A stretch of DNA of 64,000 bases from Acanthopleura granulata (GCA_016165875.1 JABBOT010000007.1:19274447-19338446); one strand, 5' to 3'. Numbered from the stretch's first letter, positions 36,292 to 47,260 are shown. Notes: generated by a model not told the origin, from the letters alone. Program-made: numbers and translations.

Positions 36292-36898
36292 GTAAGGTTG
36301 CACTTTGGCATTCGTTATGATAGAGAGTAGTGAAGCACTGAAATAGGATTTGTGAACATGATTTTTTGCAAGCCTGTTTTCCTCCAATAATGGTATATAA
36401 CTGGAATGGTTAGATCAGCAAAAAATAAATAAATAAAAAAATAAATAACGCTTCAGATGGAAGGCAAAGTGCTAGACTATCAGGTATCTACTTTAACATG
36501 TGATAACGACCAATCAGTTCATGACTTGGCAAGGAGTACGCCGCCTTCAAATGGGCATCTTGTTTCCGATTGAATCAGAGAACGGTGCAGGCGCACTTCA
36601 AACAAGAATACCTATGCGCCACTGACTGGACGGTGTGCGAAATTCGCAAAAGATATAATGGGAATTTGTAGTGTTACTGTTTATTTGGCGTCTACTCAGC
36701 TGCGAGGCAGTTTAAAAGCTTTAGCCCTGGGCCTACTTTTCTACTTGCACGAAGCCCTATTAAGTTACGAACAAGTGGTTACCTTGGCGAAGTAATACCT
36801 ACAGTGCGGGTTGTCATGGTATAGTTACATTCTCGTAACATTAAGAGGGTTTCGTGTAAGAGGACCGAGCATTTCCTATCGCTACTGTTAGCCACACA

Positions 36899-37080
36899 CT
36901 ATTAATTCTGTACCTCCGTCTTACTATAGTAAGTTGTTAGTGTTACAAACTAGTTGATTCTGTACTTCCGTCTTGCTGTAGAAAGTTGTTAGCGTTACAA
37001 ACCAGCTGATTCACTCACTATTGATTCTGTACCTCCGTCTTGCTATAGTAAGTTGTTAGCATTACAAACCAGCTGATTCA
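36899..37080. repeat. Three tandem copies of a ~60-bp unit
   Basis: Each unit contains attctgtac(c/t)tccgtctt and a(g)aaagttgttag then cattacaaac-type words. Confidence 0.85.
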
Positions 37081-37110
37081 ATATGATATATAAACATGAT
37101 ACACCCGAAC

Positions 37111-37329
37111 TGATTTCGGTATTTTCTATGAGAAAAAAAAGTTTTCATCTAATAAACGTACAGTAATAGAAAGAGCATTTGCATTGACAGTAACCGTGTA
37201 TATGTATTGCTTTTATATGCTGATTTCGTTATTTCCTATGAGAAAAAAATGTTTTCACCTAATAAACGTACAGCAATAGAAAGAGCATTTGCATTAAAAG
37301 TAACCGTGTACATGTATTGCTGTTACATT
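37111..37329. repeat. Tandem 110-bp duplication
   Basis: Copies begin tgatttcgg/tgatttcgt at 37111 and 37221 and share taataaacgtacag and gaaagagcatttgcatt. They are nearly identical, so recent. Confidence 0.9.
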
Positions 37330-38025
37330 CTTCTCGAGATAAAAAGCATTTATATGCTCTATCCATTATTAAACGCTGGAATACTGAGATTCAGAATATG
37401 GCTAGCTTCTTCGGTACTCAGTGTGTTTGACCTAAAGTTTTTGTTTTTGTTCTGCTTGAAAGACCTGTTTATTTTGTGAATGCAAGAATAAAGGGTATAA
37501 TATTATATATTGCCAACGATTTAAAAGTGACTTAAGTATTTTTGAGTGCTTCATAAAATGACAGCGGAACCTTCTATACAAACGGTGCAATAGCGAGCGC
37601 TTTTTGACGTGAACAGTACAGAGATTCTGTGCCTCTTAATAGATTATTCCAACCTCTGTGTGAGAAGGGTGTAGTTCTGAGTGTGGTGTAGAAGTGTATC
37701 CATTGCAGGTGTAGAAATCAAGCCCTTTAAGACATTGTTGTTAATTACAGGTGTCCTTTGTGTAATGTGGCACAAGCCTTGTGAATTTACTAAAATTGTT
37801 TTGTTTGATTTCTGCCAGTAACGTCGTCCTTATGAAATTTATGGCTTATATGACTATGGCCAGGTTTATGTGGGAGCAAACCCAGAAGAAACCACCATCC
37901 TTAGCCAGGAGACCAAGATTATTAATTTGACGTAAGGACATGGATGGTGTTTTATTCCTCACTTAATACATACATATAAAAAATACAGCTTGGGTCAAAT
38001 TTCGCATTTTTCTTTCACTTTTCAG

Positions 38026-38274
38026 GACACGTTTTCCTTATACAAGAGGGATGTCTCACCTACCGCACCAGCTCTATATTCAACAACAACAAGAAACCAG
38101 ATTGTGTGTAGTTCTTTGTGCATGAACACCGAGCTCTGCACGTCCTTTACATTAAAGCGGACGGATACACACGACTGGAATTGTCGCTTATACGAATGTA
38201 TGGAATCTAACCTGGAAACAATGAGCGGATCCCTTTACTTTGTACAAACATTTCTAGCGAATAATGCGCTGTGA
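38026..38274 (+). CDS. FTP-PAN protein, terminal exon (PAN/Apple-like domain)
   Basis: Acceptor tttcactttcag-like tract ends at 38025; 82 residues follow to TGA at 38272-38274. The sequence DTFSLYKRDV, then IVCSSLCMNTELCTSFTL and NCRLYECMES, has the cysteine spacing and central helix of PAN/Apple modules, which bind proteins or sugars. With the upstream exons it gives at least 242 residues: FTP domain then PAN-like domain, extracellular by inference. A candidate AATAAA lies at 39407-39412. Confidence 0.8.
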   Translation, partial: DTFSLYKRDVSPTAPALYSTTTRNQIVCSSLCMNTELCTSFTLKRTDTHDWNCRLYECMESNLETMSGSLYFVQTFLANNAL

Positions 38275-39406
38275 CTAGATACTTTGGTTGTCTGGATATG
38301 GTGGATTGGCGTGCTTTCTGTTTGTGCAAAAGTATTGTATTGTGGGTTGATAAGTTGATAACCAGGATATCAAGGAGGGCTTAATCGGCTTCATGCAAAC
38401 ATTTCAAAGAATAGCTCGTAATTCCAGAACACACTGTTATTCTGGATAAGGTCGATGGTTCCTTTTGCTTTGAGCGAACGTTTGGAGAGAATAATGTGCA
38501 GTGTTGGGATACACTAATAATGTGATCATGGTGAATGATTCTTTTACATTGTACAAAGGTTAGTAAAGAATACTGTGCGGGGCCAGGATAATGCTATTGC
38601 CTTGTGAAGATAGTTGAAGACATGTTCAAAGAGAACAGTCATAGGGTGAATATATCCAGACAAAGTTTCTAGAGCTCGGCAAACACGTGGCTCGAGAAAC
38701 AGGCCCTGGTTTGCTGGTTTCTTGATTTAAGAACTGCCTTTTGATAGAATTTAGAGACAAATCTTGTAATTATTAATGTGAAACCCTTTTGTTTTCGAAA
38801 CACCAATTCATCTTTGAAAGTACAAGTATATGCGGCATGAATATTGATAAATTTAAGTCGTGGGCGTGTAAACCATTGTGTTTGTTATAGATTGATGGTG
38901 GTGCGAATATACGTTGACCTTATCAATGAGGAAATTGTGGCTTAGGATAGACCTCATCACATCATGTGTGCATTTGTCAAAGGTAGACAAGCCTAAGTCT
39001 AAGAGGCTGCACAAACATGGCCATTAGGAGATAGAACAAATATAAAAGACTAGAGTTTACAGAGTAAAACCAGATCATGAACATGTTTCAAAAGTAACAA
39101 ATTGCACGTCCCCTAATATCATGGCTTAAACAGAATTAAGTAAAAAAAAAAAAAGTGGAGTTATGTTAATTTAAACTTTTGTCCAGAATTTTGCAAAATG
39201 CTGGGTTGCCCGTCACATTTAGTACATAATTACATGACAATGATGCCAAGAGTCCAAGACCAAAGCCCTGGCCCAGATGAAAGGAAAATATGATTGCGTA
39301 ACAGGATAAATTCTCATTTGAACCTATTCAAATCTTTTGTCAAATTTACAACGACATGTAAAGCCAAGAAAAGCCATTGAAAGTGCATATTCAGTGAGAA
39401 TTATAT

Positions 39407-39412
39407 AATAAA
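39407..39412 (+). promoter_or_regulatory. AATAAA polyadenylation signal candidate for the FTP-PAN gene
   Basis: First exact AATAAA I find after the stop codon, 1.13 kb downstream. Chance occurrence is possible. Confidence 0.25.
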
Positions 39413-40635
39413 GTCTACACGAAAGGTGTATCGTGTACAATTTTGGTCCAGCTTTTGCCTTCTGTTCACTTCAGTACGAGGACAGGCCGTGCCTACAAAT
39501 GACACACTCAAGGAGTTACAGCCAGAATCAAATTAGCGAGATCTGGGCTAGAACCCCCTAGCTAACAGACCAAAGGTCAATCGCCAGTGGCAAGACAGAT
39601 GTTTTAAATGAATTAACCGTGCTTGTAGCTTTTATCTACAACAGAATCACGCATTCACAGAACATAAAATCTTTGCGTAGATATCAGTCGTCGGCGGCGC
39701 AAGAATGTAAGCTACATTTTTTTGTTATAAGTGAGCGGCGATTGTACTTGAGCTACATAATGCTGTTAAATTTACCAGGTGATGATCCTTTCTTCCGTTG
39801 TTCTTTAACGCCACAATCCTTTTTGAATTATGGTTGATTACATGAGATCATAGGTTTGAAGTTCTGGTAGGAGTATAGATTCCAAAAGTTTAACACTTTT
39901 TAAAAAGATTGCAATTATTTTATTTATATTTTGAGTGGTGATATACATCACTAGTTATTGTCATAATTTATGCCCATGCACATCCAGAAAAAATTATATT
40001 CTAACTAGTAGAGAACACATAAATGAGTGTTGATTTAATGAACATACTGTAACAATCCTGGTGACCATAGTTATGGTAACCAACGGGTCACTATTGCATC
40101 ATGCCACACTTGTGTGACGTCACGACACATGCGCTGGCCACATGTATTTTGTTATTGAAAGTCAAGTTTTCTCAAATTAAAACAAGCACCACGAACACAC
40201 TGTTTAAGTGTCCAGTTGCAGAATGTTTGTTCATATTTGTTATGATTATGATTAACCCAGGCTAAGGACTATGTCCATTAACAACTGGACTTCTCCAAAT
40301 AAGGGGTTGTAATAGCTGTGCTTCACGCAGGTACCGTTCCAGTAACACTGCGTGTCGCTGTGTCATTATTTAGAAATTCACCCTTCAGTTTGACTTCAGA
40401 ATGATGCCTGACACGTGCGTGCCAGGACTCACGTAATGAGTGTAAAATGATTTCATTGCCAACAGACATGCGTTTGTATACATCAGAACTGAGGACGTCA
40501 TTTAAAAACTATTTTCCTGTAATGGTGTGTAGAGGTAAAGCGGCCCATTGCTTGCGTATATATGGCTCAATATAAAGGCGCTGGTTCGAACCCAGAGTGA
40601 CGTTGTCAAACCACCTTCAGCACTTTGGAGTATGG

Positions 40636-40860
40636 AAGCCGGTTAAGGTTATTTTCACGCCATCGTACCATCACCTGGCGATGGCACGAAGCGAAGGGAC
40701 GATACCACGACTTGATGACACGATTGTGCGAAGCGATGACAGGATAGATGCGAAGAGATGGCACTGGGTAGGGATAAGGGAAAGGATCGTCTGATCGCTT
40801 CGCACTGTCGTGTCATGGCTTTGTATCATCGTTACATCGCCCTCTCAAGATTCCTCAATT
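40636..40860. mobile_element. MITE-like repeat: shared 'tatggaagccgg' end, 'gcgaagcgat' foldback interior
   Basis: Starts with tatggaagccgg, as in the element at 18990, but the interior is different. A 23-bp segment at 40715-40737 (atgacacga…gcgaagcgat) is inversely repeated at 40794-40816 with about two mismatches. The right end is not defined. Confidence 0.5.
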
Positions 40861-42189
40861 TACCAAAACAGTACATTGATGTCTCTACTTTTTGTTTACC
40901 ATACTGCTACATGTCTTTATTCGAGCATTCACAATAGTGAAGGCGATTAGAAAGCATATGCAATATGGCACCTGGACTTTAAGCATTGAAAACTTGATAA
41001 CGCGCTACACTTTGGGTTTAATATTATATTAAATGCAAAGGAAGTGATAGGGTTATGCAGGCGAAAATATTTTAGTTTAGAGTGTGGGCCTATTTCATCC
41101 GCCAGTCAAATGAATTTTGCCGGATTTTTCAGATATATACGTTATATGCACTTTCAAACTCTAGTACAATGCGATATATGTTAAAACGCAAGGCAAGCTT
41201 GGATACCTCAAATGGATCTCGATTTTACGCTGAACCGTGGTTTGTTGCCTTCGCTTAGGTCATACCAGTTATGTATTGCTTCCAACTCTGCAGCAAATTG
41301 TTATTCAGCCTTCTGACGATGACATAACTCATAAATTTCCTAATCTTATAAACATTTTTATTCACTATATATGTCTGTATATAGTACACTGTTTTCGATA
41401 TATTTCAATTTACCTTTTGCTACCCAAAACCCCATGCCAAAAGGTCACACAATACAATAGTTCTAGAAACAGATGAACTTAAATCATAAAGCGTCTACAG
41501 GATTTTGAATGATTAGTTTTCACTTGGCACAAAACAAGGAGAAAAGGCCTTTTATAAAGCGAAAGTTCCTATATTCGAGACACTGCAAAATCAGGCACTT
41601 TCCTTTGAACAAATGCGTACAGGCTTTTTGGTATAGGCATGGAACTGAAAAGTTACCTGTTAAGCCAGGTGTAGATAAATGAACAAAAAATGTACGATAT
41701 TCGGATAAGTATGTACATGTGATTTCTGGAAACTAAAATAAGTTAGGCAATTGGATAGCATATTTCAGTTGTGAATGTCAACAAAGCATCTCTTTGGATT
41801 TATGTAGTACTGAATCTGTCAACGCCAAAAATTCTGTAGATGAGAGTAAAACAAAAAACTACAGTCTTAAATTTAAGTGAAATGCTGTAGCTAGAAAAAT
41901 AAAGGTTTTTGTAGGTGCAAAATAAGTGCTATACCACACTGTCGTCACATAGCATTACAATTTGCCCCAGTGTGTGCCTACCCCCACATTTAATGGTAGC
42001 CATGCCGTGGGGGAGACATATTGGCAGACATGTCAATAAATATTTCTCAGCTTTGCGTAAATTAATGTTTGATCACATGGACATGAAACACTTTGAGATA
42101 AGCAGTCTAACTTAACAGTCAGTGAGTTATACATGTAATATGAAAGACACCATGAACCAGTAATGTCGTACTTGTTCTACGCTCGACGA

Positions 42190-42250
42190 AGGGAAGGAAC
42201 GATAGTGCGAAGCGATGGTGTCATATCCCTTCGCACTATCGTGTCATCGG
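42190..42250. repeat. Perfect 14-bp-stem hairpin of the 'gcgaag' family
   Basis: acgatagtgcgaag (42199-42212) and its exact reverse complement (42229-42242) are separated by a 16-nt loop. The words match the foldback interior of the element at 40636-40860, so this looks like a short member of that family. Confidence 0.65.
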
Positions 42251-42640
42251 TTCACAAAATAGTGCAATCGTCGGGAGATTGAAAGCGACTGGGCTCAGTT
42301 ACTATGAGGTTTGGATATGGTTCAGGATTGAAACCACTTTCATTTACAGCTACAGCCCTCCTCATAACTCATAGTTAACAGTGATGGCATGTTTACGAGA
42401 AACAACATGAATCAAAGCATGGTATATCTGTCAGACGCGAGTAAACAATGCTACATCATTCAATAAAATGTAAACATTGTTTTGTGTATCCCTTACAGCA
42501 TGCATGATTCATGCGCAGTGTTGTGAGCCTGCGTGTGTTAATTACTGACATTTGAGGCGAACAGCGAGCAGCGCTGGACATGGCAACTGCGATAAAACAC
42601 AGAGGCTGACGGCTTTTTTGTCTGCGTCAGATTTTCTACA

Positions 42641-45600
42641 ATGGACAGCAGAGAACTTCCTCTTATTTTGCTCATGTTCAAACTCCTTGGAATCTTCACG
42701 TTTCTCTTCCCGCGTCCGGTCTGCCCACTTTTTTGGGCGATGCCGGACGAACTTCGGCCGTACCCTATTGTACACAAATCAGAGGGTGACAGTGACGATT
42801 CAACAACAACAACAACAACAGCGCTTGGTTGGGAATTCGCGAACGAAGGACAGGTCATTGGTACCGTAGAGGCCATCCTTTCGCCCCAAGTGCTAACTAC
42901 CGCAGATCCAGGAATCACCGCTGTAGGCTATGCTTCTCGATCGGGTCCTTCTCACGGCCAGCCCGATTTGCCTGTAGAAATCTTACCAGAAATCTCTATA
43001 AACATCCAGAACCAGCGAGAAGATCCCAAGGAACACTCTCACAAACAATCAGTCACTTTTCGTCAGTCAAACGGTCCTGTTGGATTGCTAGAGAACAAAC
43101 CAACCGCTCCCTATGATGATCCGCACTGGCAAGAGGGTCAATCAGTACCACCCGACCATAAACCAGCTGGAAAAGCAGTACAACCCGATCAAAAGCCAGC
43201 TGGGCCATCTGTACAACCCAACCACAAGCCAAGTGGGCCAGTTGTACAATCCGACCTGTTGTCAGCTGGAAGAGTAGTACAACCCAACCACAACTCAACT
43301 GCGCCAATAGTACAACCCGACATTCAATCGACTGGAAAAGCTGTACCACGTAATCACCACTCAACTGTAAAAGCAGTACAACTTAACAGCCATCCAGCTG
43401 TAATAGCAGTACAGCCCAATCAAACGCCAGCTGGAAAAACAGTACAAACCGACCGCCATCCAGCTGGAATAGCAGTACAGACTGACCAAACACCAGCTGG
43501 AAAAGCAGTACAAATCGCCCACTATCCAGTTGGAAAAACAGTACAGCCCAACCAAATACCAGCTGGAAAAGAAGTACAAATCGCCCACTATCCAACTGGA
43601 AAAACAGTACAGCCCAAACAAACGCCAGCTGGAATAGCAGTACAACCCAACCAAACGTCAGCTGGAAAAGCATCACAAAAAGAAAGCCATCCAGATGTAA
43701 TAGCAGTACAGACCGACCAAACGCCAGCTGGAAAAGCAGTACAAACCGCCCACTATGCAGCAGGAAAAACAGTACAAACCGACCGCCATTCAACTGGAAA
43801 AGCAATACAAAAAGACAGCCATCCAGATGTAAAAGCAGTACACCCCGACCAAACGCCAGCTGGAAAAGCAGTACAAACCACCCACTATGCAGCAGGAAAA
43901 ACAGTACAAACCGACCGCCATCCAACTCGAATAGCAGTACAGCCCGACCAATCGCCAGCTGCAAAAGCAGTTCCAACCGACCGCCATATAGCTGTAATAG
44001 CAGTACAGCCCGACCAAGCGCCAGCTAAAAAAGCAGTTTCAACCGATCGCCAACCAGCTGTAATAGCAGCACAGCCCGACCAAACGCCAACCGATCACCA
44101 TCCACTTGGAATAGCAGCACAAACCGATCACCAGCTAGCTGGAAAAGTAATTCCAACCGATCACCATCCAGCTGGTAAAGCTATGCAACCAAACAAACAT
44201 CCAGCTGGAAAAACAGTACAACCTAACTATCAGTTAGCTGGACCAGCAGTACAACTCGACCACCAGTCAGGTGAACTATCCATAAAACCGAACTATCAGT
44301 TTACTGGAAAAGCAATACAACCCGACCACCAGAAAGCGGGAAAAGCAGTACAAACCGACTATAAACCAGCCGGACCAGTGGTACAATCTACCTATCAGTT
44401 AGCTGTACCTACAGTACTAACTCATTACCCACCCACTGGACCAGGAGGGCAACCAGACTATCAGCCAACTGGCGCCACTGTGCAACTAAACTATCAGCTG
44501 GCTGGACCGGGAGTACAACCTGACCATCAACCAGTTGGAAAGGCAGAACAACCTCATTACCAGCACATTGGGTATCCATTACCTCACTATCAGCACGTTG
44601 GACCCGCAGTACCTCACTATCCCACAATACAACCGCATTATCACCAAGTTGGACCCGCAGTACCTCAATATCAGCTCACTGCACCCGCAGTACCTCACTA
44701 TCCCACAGTACAACCCCAATATCAGCAAGCCGGCTCCGCAGTACAACCTCACTACCAGCAAACTGGTCCGGTAGTACAATCTTACTATCAACCAATTGGG
44801 CCCGCAGTACAACCTTACTATCACCAAGCTGGTCAAGCAGTACAGCCTCATTATCACCAAAATGGTCCCACAGTACAACCTTACTATCATCAAGCTGGTC
44901 CCACAATACAACCTCATCATCAGCAAACTGATCGCGTAATGGAACTTGACTATGAGCAGACTGATCCTGTAGTACAACCTCATTTCTGGCAGACAGGATC
45001 CGCAGTACAACCACATATTCATTCCATTAGTTCCGAAGGAAAACCTCGCTATCACCAGACTGGCCCCGCGGTACAACCTCATGTTTGGCAAACAGGATCC
45101 GCAGTACAACCACACATTCATTCCATTAGTTCCGAAGGAAAACCTCAGTATCAGCAGACGGGTCCCGCAATACAAACTCAATATCAGTCAGCTGGTCCTG
45201 TAGTGCAATCTAACTATCGGCCAGCTGGTCCGGGTGAAAGGCAAACTCATCGTGAGCAGGTTGGTCCCGCTGTACAACCTCACTATCAGCCCGTTGCTCC
45301 CGCAGTACAACCACCAACTCGACCAGTTAGTTCCAATGTGCAACCTCACCACCAGCAAATTGGTCCCGCTGTACAACCTCACTATCGGCTAGTTGGTCCA
45401 GCATTACAACCTCCATCTCGGCCAGCTGGTCCCGACGTGAGGCCTAGCCAACTGTCAGCTGGTTCCATTATGCAACCTCATCACCAGCAAGTTGGTAACG
45501 CTGTACAACCTCACTATCAGCCAGTTGGTCCCACAGTACAACCACCATCTCGGCCACATGGTCCCGCAGAGAGGCCTGGCCAACTGTCAGCTGATTCCAA

Positions 45601-47260
45601 AGCGCAAACGTATCACCAGCAAGTTGCTCCCGCAGTACAATCTCACTATCGACAAGTTGTTCCCGCAGTTCCACCACAAACTCGGCCACGTAGTCCGGCA
45701 GTACAACTTCCATCTCCTCCAGTTGTTTCCGCATCACAACCTCAATCTCGGCCTGTTGGTCCCGGAGTGCAACCTCATCGAAAGGCGCCAGTTCCGGTTC
45801 AGCAGCCCTCAGGTCGGGGGATACAACCGCAGTCCTACCAGACTGACGATAGAAAACATCCCTACCTTCTATCCCATGGTACAGGGAAGGCCATTCACAC
45901 ATCTCGATACCTGCTGCGTGGAAATGTGCCTCAACCTCAGCATCTCCAGCCGAGACGGGATTATGTGGGGACCATTCTTCGTGAAATGGAAAGTGCGAAA
46001 TATAGGCCAGGTGGCCTTGAGCATGATTTTCATCATACACCAGATTACTTGCCTCAACCAGATAGTTCTGTGCACCAGAGGGATAGTTCTGTGCGCCATC
46101 CTAACCAGCCACATGGTGGTTTTGATCACAATATCCGTGAGCATATGGATATCTCGCTGCACCGTGTCTACCAGAACACAGGCAGCTCTGAAGAACATCC
46201 CCATCGTTCTGTACACCATCCCGTCCAGCATGCACATAGGGTCTCTGTCAATCGGCCCTACCACGAATCAGATTTTTACCATCCGTACCAGCCACATCTG
46301 ACTTCTGATCAATCTATGTACGAGCACACGGATATCGCCCTACACGGTGCCTACCGGAAAAAGGATAGTTCTGATCAACCAAGAGATAGCTCTGTGTATC
46401 AGCGACAGCACGAATTATGTAGTCCTGCGCCATACCCCTACCGTGAATTATACAGGTCAACGCGGCACCCCCAACAACCACCTCCCAGTTTTAATCACCA
46501 GATCCACGATCATAAGCACATCTCTCAAGACCATGACTACCAAAAAACAGATAGTTCTGATCACCATCCATCCCAGCAAGCAAACAGTCCTGTGCACCAC
46601 CCGCATCACGAAACATATATTTCAGTGCACCATCCGCGTCACGAATTATATACATCTGCGCACCATCCCCACCAGGCACATGGAAGTTCCGATCACCAGA
46701 TCCACGAGCATACGGATACATCTCTACACGTTGCCTACCAGGAAAAGGACGCTTCTGGTCAGCATTCATCCCAGCAAACAGCTAGTTCTGTGTACCATCC
46801 TTACCACCAGTTGCATAGGCCTCAGCCACCTCGTATTTTGGGGCACCCTCTGGACGAGCATAGGGATAGCTCGCTACACCTTGCCTACCAAAGAAAGGAC
46901 AACTCTTATAAACGTCCCTCCCAGCAAACGGCGAGACAAGACCCTCGCTATCGCGGAGGGTACACTCTAGTGAATGACGCTTACAAACGACGTGTTAGCC
47001 ATGTGTATCCTAGAAATTTACCAACAACACCGGAATATTCAAACCAACAAAAATCCATAGATGCTTATTCTCCCGGAAAAACAAAGGATAAACGTTCGCA
47101 GCAGGATAGCAATGGCCACCAGAGTAGTTTCAACTCTGAACAAAGAAGGTTCCAACACGACCAGAGACCCTCTGTGAAAGTATCAGGACTTCACGAATAC
47201 CCAAGAACATTTATTCTTAACGGTACCCGAAGGAGGAAATCCCCAACAGGAATCCAATGA
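42641..47260 (+). CDS. Large secreted tandem-repeat protein, 1,539 residues (uncharacterised)
   Basis: A single open frame of 1,539 codons from an ATG in strong context (acaATGG) to TGA. Residues 1-33 look like a signal peptide (LPLILLMFKLLGIFTFLF core, cleavage perhaps after FWA). Residues 34-173 are unique and acidic, with a Thr run from (ACA)n. Residues 174 to about 1046 are ~79 copies of an 11-residue repeat, roughly xPAG(K/P)AVQP(D/H)(Q/Y). Lys-rich forms (TPAGKAVQTDR) dominate up to about 527 and Tyr/His-rich forms (GPAVQPHYQQ) follow. Residues about 1160-1420 hold five imperfect 50-66-residue repeats (HQIHEHTDTSLHVAYQ). The end is basic. The only cysteines seen are in the signal region and one at ELCSP. 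The protein should be disordered, proline/glutamine-rich and extracellular; a structural, adhesive or matrix role is only inference. Upstream, cccttacag at 42490-42498 could be an acceptor of a 5' UTR intron. No AATAAA follows within 1 kb. Confidence 0.85.
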   Translation: MDSRELPLILLMFKLLGIFTFLFPRPVCPLFWAMPDELRPYPIVHKSEGDSDDSTTTTTTALGWEFANEGQVIGTVEAILSPQVLTTADPGITAVGYASRSGPSHGQPDLPVEILPEISINIQNQREDPKEHSHKQSVTFRQSNGPVGLLENKPTAPYDDPHWQEGQSVPPDHKPAGKAVQPDQKPAGPSVQPNHKPSGPVVQSDLLSAGRVVQPNHNSTAPIVQPDIQSTGKAVPRNHHSTVKAVQLNSHPAVIAVQPNQTPAGKTVQTDRHPAGIAVQTDQTPAGKAVQIAHYPVGKTVQPNQIPAGKEVQIAHYPTGKTVQPKQTPAGIAVQPNQTSAGKASQKESHPDVIAVQTDQTPAGKAVQTAHYAAGKTVQTDRHSTGKAIQKDSHPDVKAVHPDQTPAGKAVQTTHYAAGKTVQTDRHPTRIAVQPDQSPAAKAVPTDRHIAVIAVQPDQAPAKKAVSTDRQPAVIAAQPDQTPTDHHPLGIAAQTDHQLAGKVIPTDHHPAGKAMQPNKHPAGKTVQPNYQLAGPAVQLDHQSGELSIKPNYQFTGKAIQPDHQKAGKAVQTDYKPAGPVVQSTYQLAVPTVLTHYPPTGPGGQPDYQPTGATVQLNYQLAGPGVQPDHQPVGKAEQPHYQHIGYPLPHYQHVGPAVPHYPTIQPHYHQVGPAVPQYQLTAPAVPHYPTVQPQYQQAGSAVQPHYQQTGPVVQSYYQPIGPAVQPYYHQAGQAVQPHYHQNGPTVQPYYHQAGPTIQPHHQQTDRVMELDYEQTDPVVQPHFWQTGSAVQPHIHSISSEGKPRYHQTGPAVQPHVWQTGSAVQPHIHSISSEGKPQYQQTGPAIQTQYQSAGPVVQSNYRPAGPGERQTHREQVGPAVQPHYQPVAPAVQPPTRPVSSNVQPHHQQIGPAVQPHYRLVGPALQPPSRPAGPDVRPSQLSAGSIMQPHHQQVGNAVQPHYQPVGPTVQPPSRPHGPAERPGQLSADSKAQTYHQQVAPAVQSHYRQVVPAVPPQTRPRSPAVQLPSPPVVSASQPQSRPVGPGVQPHRKAPVPVQQPSGRGIQPQSYQTDDRKHPYLLSHGTGKAIHTSRYLLRGNVPQPQHLQPRRDYVGTILREMESAKYRPGGLEHDFHHTPDYLPQPDSSVHQRDSSVRHPNQPHGGFDHNIREHMDISLHRVYQNTGSSEEHPHRSVHHPVQHAHRVSVNRPYHESDFYHPYQPHLTSDQSMYEHTDIALHGAYRKKDSSDQPRDSSVYQRQHELCSPAPYPYRELYRSTRHPQQPPPSFNHQIHDHKHISQDHDYQKTDSSDHHPSQQANSPVHHPHHETYISVHHPRHELYTSAHHPHQAHGSSDHQIHEHTDTSLHVAYQEKDASGQHSSQQTASSVYHPYHQLHRPQPPRILGHPLDEHRDSSLHLAYQRKDNSYKRPSQQTARQDPRYRGGYTLVNDAYKRRVSHVYPRNLPTTPEYSNQQKSIDAYSPGKTKDKRSQQDSNGHQSSFNSEQRRFQHDQRPSVKVSGLHEYPRTFILNGTRRRKSPTGIQ
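43160..45780 (+). repeat. Coding 33-bp minisatellite (~79 units)
   Basis: The 11-residue repeat is written by a 33-bp DNA unit (ccagctggaaaagcagtaca-like words in the first half, ctcactatcagc-like words in the second). Indels are almost all multiples of three, so the frame is kept. A higher-order 99-bp duplication (three units) is visible at about 44988-45086 and 45087-45185 (tggca(g/a)acaggatccgcag). Confidence 0.9.

Larger units (their letters stand above)
36292..38025 (+). other. Intron 3 of the FTP-PAN gene (phase 0)
   Basis: GTAAGG to cttttcag. It contains about three copies of a ~60-bp unit (36899-37080: gattctgtacctccgtcttgc and agtaagttgttag words) and a 110-bp direct duplication (37111-37220 and 37221-37329). 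Confidence 0.7.
38275..42498. other. Intergenic stretch with tRNA-like relic and foldback repeats
   Basis: No coding frame supported. Contains a tRNA-like relic (40528-40605: gtgtagaggtaaagc box A and ctggttcgaaccc box B), a 'gaagcc' element (40636-40860) and a perfect hairpin (42199-42242). Confidence 0.45.

Noticed and set aside
43053..45382. Several 70-200-codon minus-strand frames under the repeat protein
   Set aside because: Shadows of a 33-bp repeat: one stop-free frame per unit stays open across many units. Coding signal (signal peptide, frame-preserving indels) is on the plus strand.
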